Shown here: piece by piece, positions 25,867-33,446 of the stretch
How positions within the stretch are numbered: position 1 is the first letter of the stretch
Layout of the letters: each line of letters opens with the position of its first letter
DNA from: Dolichospermum compactum NIES-806
Lineage (GTDB): Bacteria; Cyanobacteriota; Cyanobacteriia; Cyanobacteriales; Nostocaceae
DNA length: 64,000 nt
Assembly: GCF_002368115.1 (NCBI RefSeq)
Contig: NZ_AP018316.1
Span: 1,401,406-1,465,405 of the forward strand
Reading direction: 5' to 3'
Notes under the pieces: generated by a model
What the model saw: the letters and a program-made list of their open reading frames with translations, nothing else
Databases searched by the model: none
What the model was told of the DNA's origin: nothing
Made by a program: the position numbers and the translations under genes

Positions 25867-27489
25867 ATGTTACAGATAATGTTAGCAATTAAACGTAAAA
25901 TGGGAAGATTCAGGAAAGTTAAACTTGATCATACTTTCCTACTCCTATTCATCTTTGGGTTGATTTCTGCAATTAACTTAACACTCTACTCGCTAGTTGA
26001 CAAAGATGTTCAAAACTGGTCATACCTGCTATTGCTATATATAGGTATTTTATTTAACATTTACGATAGACGCAATCACATTGCTTTTGTCAGCAAGTTT
26101 CCTGCTAATTTCATTGGTTTTTGCCTAGTTATTATTCCTTACATCAAGGCGGGTTTTTTAGTTGAAGCAATCTGGGTTTATTGGTATTTTATTGCCTTGA
26201 TTAGTGCTACTGGTTTAGCCTTATTAGCATCAGGATTTCAAGGAATTAAACAATTCCAGAAAGAATTAGCAATTATTTTCATCTTTCCCACTTTCATCTA
26301 TCTCATTACTCGATTATTGTCGGTATTGTTGAGTCGGTTTCCTGTTGCACTTATCTCTGCGAAAATAACCTCTTTTGTTTTATGGTACTTGGGATTTGAT
26401 TCCGTGAATCAGGGGGTTATAGTTTATGTTAATAGTGGCGCCATTTCTGTACACGAGGCATGTACTGGGATACCTCTCCTGCTCATGCTATTAAGACTTT
26501 CCATGATGCTTGTCATTCTTTCTCCCTTTTTACTGAGAAATATTTATTTGCCTTTTATCCTTTCGTTCCTTATTAGTGGGGTTTTTTCCATTGGCAGATT
26601 AATAATTATGGCATTAGTGGTGACAGATAAACCCGCATTTCATTATTGGCATGGAGATGAAGGTGGTAATATCTTTGCTGTACTGTCGTTCCTATGTTTT
26701 GGAGCGATAATTTTGTTACTATCACCCGATAATCAAATTCCATTATCACCGTCAAAGGTCACCTCTCGCAAATCCCAGCCAGTGTCATATTCAAATGTAA
26801 TTGTAACTATTAGTTTGATCATCATTTTATTTAATTTTTGGTTTTATTACAGCGCGAAGTTGGGTGAAGTTGCTACCTATAGTTTTCCCCAGCAAATACC
26901 TCTCCCCGGTTGGCAATTAACCTCTAGTGAACCTGTTTCTATACCGCGAAAGGAGCAAAATCTCCCACAACAGACTAGGGATATGGAAGCTTATCAGATG
27001 GAAGCCGATCTTAGGGAGGATATCCTATCAGGACAAATTTATCATTACCGAAAAACCGGACAGGATTTAACTGTGAATTTTTACTACATCCCCTCTAGTT
27101 CTAGTTTAGGCAATATTCAATCTTACTACAAGTCGTTGGCTTTTTTGCCAGATTTACCTAAGCTGATAGAGCCTCTGGAAAAGATTAACCCTAAAGGTTA
27201 TCATTTACAGTTCTCCTCTGGAGAAAAAAACTATTTGACAGCCTGCATTAATTCCATGGGAAAAAGTACAGCGACAGTGAGTCAATTCATTGCCTATTTT
27301 TATCGTCCTTATCTAAATCCCTCTCAATGGTTGAATCTCTTCAACGGTAAACAGACTCTCCGTGACAAACGCTGTGTCTGGGGGCAACTCTCCTTGTCCA
27401 AAGCTGATGGTAGTGAGGCTGAATTGGAGGCTGTTTGGCAGGCTTTATTGTCTTATTGGCAGGGTAATTTCCCGAAGTTGAAAAACTAG
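25867..27489 (+). CDS. Cyanoexosortase (A type) fused to its associated periplasmic domain
   Basis: 540 residues. The first ~285 form about eight membrane spans and carry the exosortase triad: Cys199 in VHEACTGIPLLLM, Arg244 in SIGRLIIMAL and His262 in HYWHGDEGGN. Exosortases are thought to process and sort proteins with C-terminal PEP-CTERM-like signals to the cell surface. After another span (VIVTISLIIILFNFWFYYSA, about 311-330) an EpsI-like outside domain follows to residue 540 (PLPGWQLTSSEPVS, then GQIYHYRKTGQDL). No substrate with a sorting signal is visible in the window. The organisation as one polypeptide is worth noting; type A is my best guess. Confidence 0.85.
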   Translation: MLQIMLAIKRKMGRFRKVKLDHTFLLLFIFGLISAINLTLYSLVDKDVQNWSYLLLLYIGILFNIYDRRNHIAFVSKFPANFIGFCLVIIPYIKAGFLVEAIWVYWYFIALISATGLALLASGFQGIKQFQKELAIIFIFPTFIYLITRLLSVLLSRFPVALISAKITSFVLWYLGFDSVNQGVIVYVNSGAISVHEACTGIPLLLMLLRLSMMLVILSPFLLRNIYLPFILSFLISGVFSIGRLIIMALVVTDKPAFHYWHGDEGGNIFAVLSFLCFGAIILLLSPDNQIPLSPSKVTSRKSQPVSYSNVIVTISLIIILFNFWFYYSAKLGEVATYSFPQQIPLPGWQLTSSEPVSIPRKEQNLPQQTRDMEAYQMEADLREDILSGQIYHYRKTGQDLTVNFYYIPSSSSLGNIQSYYKSLAFLPDLPKLIEPLEKINPKGYHLQFSSGEKNYLTACINSMGKSTATVSQFIAYFYRPYLNPSQWLNLFNGKQTLRDKRCVWGQLSLSKADGSEAELEAVWQALLSYWQGNFPKLKN

Positions 27490-27537
27490 ACAAAAAGATT
27501 TACTCCCATACAAACGCAAAAATAGAGTATTAGGGGG

Positions 27538-27566
27538 TTGACAAATGATTTTGGATTTGTTATCAT
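27538..27566 (+). promoter_or_regulatory. Consensus-like -35/-10 promoter upstream of the E2 gene
   Basis: TTGACA (27538-27543), a 17-base spacer, then TATCAT (27561-27566), close to the sigma-70 consensus. It would start a transcript near 27573 and leave a leader of about 190 bases before the E2 gene at 27760. That leader contains a short hairpin (aaccgc / gcggtt) around 27595-27625. Confidence 0.55.
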
Positions 27567-27759
27567 AGAGATGACGAGGAAGAACTATCCATTCAATTCC
27601 CCAAAACCGCTGACAATGAAGTAGGCGGTTGTGTTTTGTGCAAAAAAACAGATAGTTTTCATCAATCTGATTTTTCCAAAAAATCACCCACTTGATCACA
27701 AAACTGTTAAAATTCGTAGATTGAAGTCCATATATAATTGATTCTGAAACCACCATATC

Positions 27760-29067
27760 ATGAGCATTAACGAAGTATTTATGCCGGCGCTGAGTTCCAC
27801 CATGACCGAAGGCAAAATTGTCTCCTGGGTCAAATCGCCGGGAGATAAAGTAGAGAAAGGCGAAACGGTGGTGGTTGTCGAATCAGATAAAGCTGATATG
27901 GATGTAGAAACCTTCTATGAAGGATATCTCGCCTATATTATTGTTCCTGCCGGTGAAACCGCACCAGTCGGCGCAGCGATCGCTTATATCGCCGAAACAG
28001 AAGCAGAAATAGCCACAGCCAAGTCCCTAGCCAACGCAGATAACGCTGCTGCCCCCTCGACACCTGCCCCCATACCAGTTGCAGTTGCCGCAGTTGCCTC
28101 CCCTGTCACCGCATATCAAAATGGTTCTAACCATCAACCGGGCAGAGTCGTAGTTTCACCCCGCGCCCGTAAACTAGCCAAAGAACTCAAAGTAGATTTA
28201 AATACCCTCACCGGTAGTGGTCCCTACGGTCGCATTGTGGCGGAAGATGTAGAAGTTGCAGTTGGTAAAGTTCAGCCAATTACTACCCCTGTTGTCACTG
28301 CCGCACCAGCGCCAGCACCAGCACCAGTAGCCGCCCCAAAACCTGCGCCTGTAGCCGCACCAGTCACCACACCAGTAGTTAGTAGTGCTGTTCCCGGTCA
28401 AATAGTACCATTCACTACCTTACAAAATGCCGTAGTTCGGGGTATGGTAGCCAGTCTATCCGTACCTGTATTCCGTGTTAGTTACACAATTAGCACCGAT
28501 GGACTCGATAAACTTTACAAACAAATTAAGTCTAAAGGCGTAACAATGACCGCGCTACTAGCAAAAGCTGTAGCCGTGACATTGCAAAAACACCCCATCC
28601 TCAATGCCAGCTACTCAGACCAAGGAATTGTCAATCACCCGAATATTAACATTTCCGTCGCCGTAGCCATGGATCATGGTGGTTTAATCACACCCGTTTT
28701 ACAAAATGCAGATGCAGCTGATATCTACTCCTTATCTCGCAACTGGAAATCCTTAGTAGAACGCGCTAGAGCCAAACAGCTACAACCAGCAGAATACAAC
28801 AGCGGTACTTTCACCCTCTCCAACTTAGGAATGTTTGGTGTAGATACCTTTGATGCCATTTTACCCCCTGGACAAGGTTCTATCCTAGCCATTGGTGCAT
28901 CACATCCCCAGATAGTAGCCACAGCCGACGGCCTATTTGGTGTCTGTCAACAAATGCAAGTAACTGTTACCTGTGATCATCGTATCATTTATGGTGCTGA
29001 TGCCGCCGCATTCTTGCAAGACTTAGCAAAATTGATTGAAACCAATCCTCAGTCTTTGACAATGTAA
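27760..29067 (+). CDS. pdhC: Dihydrolipoamide acetyltransferase, E2 of pyruvate dehydrogenase
   Basis: 435 residues. The lipoyl domain (about 1-75) has the lipoylated Lys in VESDKADMDVETFYEGYL. An Ala/Pro linker, the E1/E3-binding peripheral subunit domain VVSPRARKLAKELKVDLNTL (about 128-165) and a second Ala/Pro linker follow. The catalytic acyltransferase domain (about 215-435) carries SNLGMFGVDTFDAILPPGQG and the active site CDHRIIYGADAAAFL. It delivers acetyl groups from pyruvate to CoA. It has its own promoter and is not operonic with other PDH subunits, as usual in cyanobacteria. Confidence 0.94.
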   Translation: MSINEVFMPALSSTMTEGKIVSWVKSPGDKVEKGETVVVVESDKADMDVETFYEGYLAYIIVPAGETAPVGAAIAYIAETEAEIATAKSLANADNAAAPSTPAPIPVAVAAVASPVTAYQNGSNHQPGRVVVSPRARKLAKELKVDLNTLTGSGPYGRIVAEDVEVAVGKVQPITTPVVTAAPAPAPAPVAAPKPAPVAAPVTTPVVSSAVPGQIVPFTTLQNAVVRGMVASLSVPVFRVSYTISTDGLDKLYKQIKSKGVTMTALLAKAVAVTLQKHPILNASYSDQGIVNHPNINISVAVAMDHGGLITPVLQNADAADIYSLSRNWKSLVERARAKQLQPAEYNSGTFTLSNLGMFGVDTFDAILPPGQGSILAIGASHPQIVATADGLFGVCQQMQVTVTCDHRIIYGADAAAFLQDLAKLIETNPQSLTM

Positions 29068-29081
29068 GGGACTAATACTCA

Positions 29082-29112
29082 GATCCCCGACTTCTTAAAG
29101 AAGTCGGGGATC
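29082..29112 (+). terminator. Palindrome after the E2 gene
   Basis: gatccccgacttctt and aagaagtcggggatc are perfect 15-base arms around a single central base, about 15 bases after the stop. It is the same repeat family as 24442-24471. A weak A/T-rich tail follows. It is likely the transcript end of pdhC. Confidence 0.65.
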
Positions 29113-29193
29113 TATAAAAAATATAAACATATACAAATTCCAGATTCTAAGAACTAACATTAAAACAAACAATTAATTAAAAACTGGTGTGTT

Positions 29194-29520
29194 ATGACCA
29201 TTAAAAAAGAATTCAACAGCTTTGAAGAAATGCTATCTGGTTCAGATGTACCCGTATTGGTAGACTTTTATGCTGACTGGTGTGGTCCTTGTCAAATGAT
29301 GACTCCTATTTTGGAAAAGGTGAATCTCCAATTGAAAGACCAGTTGCGGATTGTCAAAATTGATACGGAAAAGTATAAAGAATTAGCCAGCCGATATGGC
29401 ATTGCGGCTTTACCAACCTTGGTACTATTTAAACAAGGACAACCTGTGAATAAAATTGAAGGTGTTGTGCAAGTTGAACAACTAGTACAACATCTAAAGG
29501 CAGAGCTTAAGATACGGTAG
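29194..29520 (+). CDS. trxA: Thioredoxin
   Basis: A 108-residue thioredoxin with the redox motif DFYADWCGPCQMM, the cis-proline segment AALPTLVLFKQGQ and the buried Asp/Lys pair typical of the fold (VLVDFYAD, VKIDTEK). Soluble disulfide reductase that transfers electrons from ferredoxin- or NADPH-dependent reductases to targets. It is a single gene; the (aggagtc)n repeat begins at its stop. Which cyanobacterial thioredoxin class it belongs to cannot be decided by eye. Confidence 0.92.
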   Translation: MTIKKEFNSFEEMLSGSDVPVLVDFYADWCGPCQMMTPILEKVNLQLKDQLRIVKIDTEKYKELASRYGIAALPTLVLFKQGQPVNKIEGVVQVEQLVQHLKAELKIR

Positions 29521-29793
29521 GAGTCAGGAGTCAGGAGTTAGGGGTAAAATTGGCTTGTTTTCCGGCTGCAAATTTAGATCCTGTACCTCATTAATCTGCA
29601 ATCACTGTTTTCAATTAGAGATGCCAAAGTCCGCGTCTCTATGACAGCAGGTTTTCGTGTATTTCTTCCTTTGCGCCTTTGCGCCTACCTTGCGGGAACT
29701 CTAAGAGAGATTGTGGGAAACAAAATCCTGAAATTGATTCTGGAAAATCCACGCTATCTTGAATAAAGAATATCCAAGGAGTGCATCTTTATC

Positions 29794-30489
29794 ATGAAAG
29801 GCAAACAAGTTTTACTTACAGGTGGCACAGGGGGACTCGGTTTAGGTGTAACACCCGCAGTTATCGCCCAAGGTGCAGATGTAACTATTCCTTATCGTAA
29901 TCCTCAAGATGTAGAACGGCTCAAAGGAATTATTTCCCCGGCGGATTTTGCGAGAATCCATTTTATTCCTGCTAATTTGGAAGATGAAGCATCAGTAGAG
30001 AAACTGGTCAGCCGCATGACAAAAGTGGATGTGTTAATTCATTTGGTTGGTGGTTTTTCGATGGGAAAAACTCACAAATACAGCTTTGATGATTGGAAAC
30101 AGCAAATAGATTTAAACTTAAATACAACTTTTTTGACTTGTAAACATAGCCTTGCAAGTATGCTGGAAAATGGCTATGGACGCATTGTAACTGTAGGTTC
30201 TCGCGCTGGTGCTGAACCTGCGGCAAATTTGGCTGCTTATTCTGCGGCAAAGGCTGGGGTGATAGCCTTAACAAAAGCGATCGCTCATGAAACCAAAAAT
30301 ACTAATATTACAGCTAATACCATTCTCCCCAGTATCATTGATACTCCCAGCAATAGATCTGCTATGGGTGCAGAAAACGCTGACAAATGGGTAAAACCCG
30401 AATCTATCGCCCAAGTTATCTGCTTCTTAGCCTCAGAAGCAGCTATTGATATTCGTGGCGCAGTCATTCCCGTTTATGGTAGTTTGTGA
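29794..30489 (+). CDS. Short-chain dehydrogenase/reductase
   Basis: A 231-residue classical SDR. The cofactor motif TGGTGGLGLG is at the N-terminus, then NLED, LIHLVGGFSMGKT (in place of the common NNAG), the catalytic Ser in VTVGSRAGAEP and the YSAAK catalytic pair. An Arg-containing YRNPQDVERL after the second strand would suit NADP(H). The substrate cannot be inferred. GGAG lies before the ATG (aaggagtgcatctttatc). Confidence 0.9.
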   Translation: MKGKQVLLTGGTGGLGLGVTPAVIAQGADVTIPYRNPQDVERLKGIISPADFARIHFIPANLEDEASVEKLVSRMTKVDVLIHLVGGFSMGKTHKYSFDDWKQQIDLNLNTTFLTCKHSLASMLENGYGRIVTVGSRAGAEPAANLAAYSAAKAGVIALTKAIAHETKNTNITANTILPSIIDTPSNRSAMGAENADKWVKPESIAQVICFLASEAAIDIRGAVIPVYGSL

Positions 30490-30702
30490 AATAAACCACG
30501 ACTGAGAAAGAGAACGATTATGAGAGTGGTATCTGTTTGTTACTCAGCAGGTATCACTTATAATTATTATTTAAAGCGATCGCAATTGACTTTTTCCGAG
30601 AATTTGCGGTAATCTTTCATTAAGACTAAAACTGTGGAAGTTCAGTTGGATAATCGAAATTTTAAAAGCTAAAATACAGGTATTACTTAACTACAACTTA
30701 GT

Positions 30703-30909
30703 ATGAAATTCAATGTTACGATTGATCGAGATGAAGATGGTGTCTGGATGATTGAATGTCCTAGTATTCCTGGTTGCATTAGTCAGGGAGCGACAAAAGA
30801 AGAGGCTTTAGAGAATATTCAAGATGCAATTTTTGCTTGCTTGCAGGTTAGGGCAGAGATTGGCTTGCCATTGACTATTGAAACTAAACAAGTAGAAGTC
30901 TTAGTATAG
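30703..30909 (+). CDS. hicB: HicB-type antitoxin
   Basis: A 68-residue HicB-like antitoxin, partial RNase H fold. MKFNVTIDRDEDGVWMIECPSIPGC, then SQGATKEEALENIQDAI, is the standard signature. It lacks a DNA-binding extension, as in many cyanobacterial pairs. Two bases separate it from hicA, in hicB-hicA order. Confidence 0.9.
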   Translation: MKFNVTIDRDEDGVWMIECPSIPGCISQGATKEEALENIQDAIFACLQVRAEIGLPLTIETKQVEVLV

Positions 30910-30911
30910 TT

Positions 30912-31250
30912 ATGGCATCAAAACTACCTGGTCTGAGTGGACAAGAAGTAAGTAGGTTGACGTTGAAAATTGTCGTTATAGCAAGGCAAGAGGCAATAGT
31001 AAAGAAGTTTTCAGCGATTTTACGTTTCTTTACACAGTTTGGTTTTATTGTGTTCACCTACTTAGTTCGTACCTTTGAAAAGCTGGGCTGGCGATTTGCA
31101 CGCCAAAGTGCAAGTCATATAATTTTGGTCAAAGAAGGTGAAATGGTAACTTTGTCTGTTCCTGATCATCATGAGGTGGCAAAAGGGACTTTACACGGTC
31201 TGATACGAACTGCTGGGTTAACAGTAGAAGAATTTATTGCCAATGTTTAA
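30912..31250 (+). CDS. hicA: HicA-type mRNA interferase with in-frame MITE insertion
   Basis: HicA toxins cleave mRNA and are normally about 75 residues. This one is 112. The first 13 residues (MASKLPGLSGQEV) and residues 52-112 (VRTFEKLGWRFARQ, SASHIILVKEG with the catalytic-type His, SVPDHHEVAKGTL) are ordinary HicA. Residues 14-51 are foreign and are encoded by the element at 30951-31062 plus a duplicated TA. Removing 114 bases restores the 74-residue form with EV-VRTFEK joined. The insert is read through without stop. It interrupts the first helix, so the toxin is probably inactive or altered. Confidence 0.88.
   Translation: MASKLPGLSGQEVSRLTLKIVVIARQEAIVKKFSAILRFFTQFGFIVFTYLVRTFEKLGWRFARQSASHIILVKEGEMVTLSVPDHHEVAKGTLHGLIRTAGLTVEEFIANV
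30951..31062. mobile_element. 112-bp MITE inside hicA, TA target duplication
   Basis: The ends are agtaggttgac and, inverted, agtaggtgaac (9 of 11 identical), flanked on both sides by TA (30949-30950 and 31063-31064). TA duplication is the hallmark of IS630/Tc1-mariner type transposition. With the extra TA the insertion is 114 bases, divisible by three, and free of stop codons in the hicA frame. Confidence 0.85.
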
Positions 31251-31340
31251 ATATATTGTATGTATTATTTGTAGTATTGGCGATCGCTACGCTGACCTTC
31301 TGAATCGCCTAAGCTCCCATTAGAATCCTTAACACCCAGT

Positions 31341-31775
31341 TTAAATTTCTAGATTTGTAGAGATTAAAATCATGGCGCGATCGCATATCTCTTGACGGTT
31401 GACTAGTTTGGCTAACTCATGGGGTTCATAGCGTCCTTCTTCAACCTCTAAGGAGGCGCGATCAACTGCTTCTGTATAAGCTTCAGAAATTGCTAGGCTT
31501 AATTCATCGGTATTGAGGTATGTTCCGCCAGCTTTACGTCGCTGGTTTTTGGTTTGGATACCGCGTATAGAGTTGCGAATTGATAGCTCCCACGATTTCG
31601 TAGTGCGATTTTCTGTTTTTTGCTTGATTAGATGCATAAGCAGAATTACTGCATAGCTACGAATGTTGTTGATTTTATCGTCTCTGCTCATTTCTTCTAA
31701 CTCGTCAACAATTGCCAAAGCTCCAGTCATATCACCTTTAAGTAGTAATTCCCTTAATGTCAAAAGTTCTTCCAT
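31341..31775 (-). CDS. DUF29-type helical protein, paralogue of 18232-18741
   Basis: 144 residues, MEELLTLRELLLKGDMTGALAIVDELEEM, helical throughout. It aligns by eye with the 169-residue protein at 18232 over its whole length: LxELRxxLLxGxxxxALxIxDxLEdMS, LMHLIK, TKSWELSI and the C-terminal yEPHELAKL. It is isolated on the reverse strand, 90 bases after convergent hicA. Function unknown. Confidence 0.65.
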   Translation of the reverse strand: MEELLTLRELLLKGDMTGALAIVDELEEMSRDDKINNIRSYAVILLMHLIKQKTENRTTKSWELSIRNSIRGIQTKNQRRKAGGTYLNTDELSLAISEAYTEAVDRASLEVEEGRYEPHELAKLVNRQEICDRAMILISTNLEI

Positions 31776-32038
31776 ATCTTTAGTGATGTGAGAATGGGAT
31801 ATATAGTAGTTATAGCATTAGTTACTATATCCATTAAGATAAGAGCCGATAGCGAAGCGCGAACTAGGAATCGCTACACTGACCTTTGAACCTCCTACAT
31901 TAAACTTTAGAAGATAATCATTGAGGCGATTTCTTGGACTTTGGGCGAAAATCTACCACAATTCACTATTAAGATGAAAATTAACACGCACTTGCGAGAT
32001 AATAAATAATCGTTACATTCAAATTCAAAGCTGGGACA
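31776..32038. other. Gene-free stretch with a dispersed hairpin
   Basis: No gene seen. It contains the gatagcgaagcgcgaactaggaatcgc-type hairpin repeat at about 31848-31874; a related copy is at 13013 and another at 32228-32257. Confidence 0.6.
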
Positions 32039-32206
32039 ATGCCTTTCGTCCAGATTAAAATTCCTGACCAATTGCTGATCCCATTTGGGGAACCGAAGTG
32101 GTCAATAGAACGCATCTCAGTTGTTGGTGTTTCGACAACCGGCACTTACCTACAGTCTGACACGCCACTTGTCATTGCAACGACCTTTAGCGATCGCCTC
32201 CAGTAA
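32039..32206 (+). CDS. Possible 55-residue small protein
   Basis: An ATG-to-TAA frame, MPFVQIKIPDQLLIPFGEPK to TTFSDRLQ, shorter than 60 codons. Composition is protein-like, without low complexity, but there is no clear ribosome site and a HIP1-related gcgatcgc lies at its end. It could also be a fragment of a larger lost gene. Not recognised. Confidence 0.25.
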   Translation: MPFVQIKIPDQLLIPFGEPKWSIERISVVGVSTTGTYLQSDTPLVIATTFSDRLQ

Positions 32207-32326
32207 ACTTTAGAAAAGAGAGGAATCATGCGATCGCGAAGCACTCCGTAGGAATCTCTTATTGCCGAACGAAGTTTTAATCCTGTTAATCCTTTAATCC
32301 TGGATATCCTGATTCAGACAAGAATA

Positions 32327-33181
32327 TTAATTTAAAACCCCCCTAATTCCCTGTTCCAAACCCTCACATACACCCGTGAGAAAATCTAAATCCAAAGTAG
32401 CAATAGTATCACTAGGTTTCTGATAATGGAGATTTCGCATAAACGCCGTATCCGTCACCATGATTGCCGGATAACCTTGATCCCAAAAAGGTGCATGATC
32501 ACTTAAGCGAGTTTGGGGAACTAATAAACCACGATTTGGTGCTGGTAGCCATTGACTAAATATACCAACTTTGTGAATACTTTTACTTAAACTAATTAAA
32601 TCACCCAAAGTCTTTAAATTGCCAATTAAAGCTATAAAATCACCACGATTTGGGTAAAATAACTCTAAAGGAAATGGGTATTTTTGAGAACCAGGAGTAG
32701 AATCTCGATATCCCAACATTTCCAAAGATATCATCAAGCGAAGAGGTTGCTTTTGTTCGTGTAACAAAGCTGCATAATCAGTGCTACCCACTAAACCATA
32801 TTCTTCCATATCAAAAGCCACCAACCGCAAAGGATATCTCGCGGGAGTTTCGGCAAAACTTCTGGCAAATTATAATAAAACTACCACCCCTGTCGCATTA
32901 TCATCCGCTGCGACTGTACCAGGTACGCCATCATAGTGAGCGCCAATTACAATAGGTGGTAAATCTGCCTTTTGGTTTTTGGCTAAAGCGGGTAAATTTA
33001 AAATCAAGTTTTTGCAGCTTTTACCTTTAACTTCAAAGGTGTGGATTTCCACACTGCCCCATTGTGCCAATTGCCGGCGAATGTATTCTTGAACAAAGAA
33101 ATGTCCCGCAGTCGCCATATAAGGATCACGTTCTCTCGCTACTTCCTGAAGATGGTTTCCTAACCGCTGCTTTAAATTCAA
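32327..33181 (-). pseudogene. M28-family zinc peptidase with one premature stop
   Basis: One continuous frame of 285 codons is broken only by TAA at 32870-32872. Before it are IVIGAHYDGVPGTVAADDNA (first metal His and bridging Asp); after it FARSFAETPARYPLRLVAFD, then MEEYGLVGS (catalytic Glu pair), RLSDHAPF (metal Asp) and FMRNLHYQKPSDT (last metal His). All metal ligands survive. The relatives read LLEFA or LLELA at this point, so a single GAA-to-TAA change is enough. The start is TTG at 33181 (MNLKQRLGNHLQ). The loss must be recent, or the stop is a sequencing error or read through. Confidence 0.85.
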
Positions 33182-33223
33182 CTTAATTAATGAGAGATTA
33201 GTGGTTAGTAAATTTTTTGTCTA

Positions 33224-33264
33224 TTCCCTGTTCCCTGTTCCCTGTTCCCTGTTCCCTGTTCCCT
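33224..33264. repeat. STRR (ttccctg)n
   Basis: Five to six heptamers of ttccctg between the peptidase pseudogene and dnaK. Similar tracts lie near 5030, 36760, 52660 and 58465. Confidence 0.85.
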
Positions 33265-33284
33265 CTCTTGAAATGCTATCCTAG

Positions 33285-33312
33285 TTTAGCAGGTAGCACC
33301 GCTGTTGCTAAA
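33285..33312. promoter_or_regulatory. Inverted repeat upstream of dnaK
   Basis: tttagca and tgctaaa are separated by 14 bases, about 135 bases before dnaK. It is not a CIRCE element (no ttagcactc / gagtgctaa). It could be an operator or a small hairpin; no experimental basis. Confidence 0.3.
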
Positions 33313-33446
33313 ATGCCTCTAATTCCTGATTTAATAATGACGACTATTATATTATTGGATTGTTGACCTGATTTAGCGCCAAGCTGAAAGCAGTCTTATC
33401 ATATCATAATAAATTTATAAAACACGCAACAGGAGACGAGTAACGC

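Noticed and set aside
27445..27756. Reverse open frame of 103 codons
   Set aside because: It overlaps the exosortase end and a promoter-leader region, and has no recognisable protein features.
33285..33312. CIRCE heat-shock operator before dnaK
   Set aside because: The inverted repeat there (tttagca/tgctaaa) does not match the CIRCE consensus.
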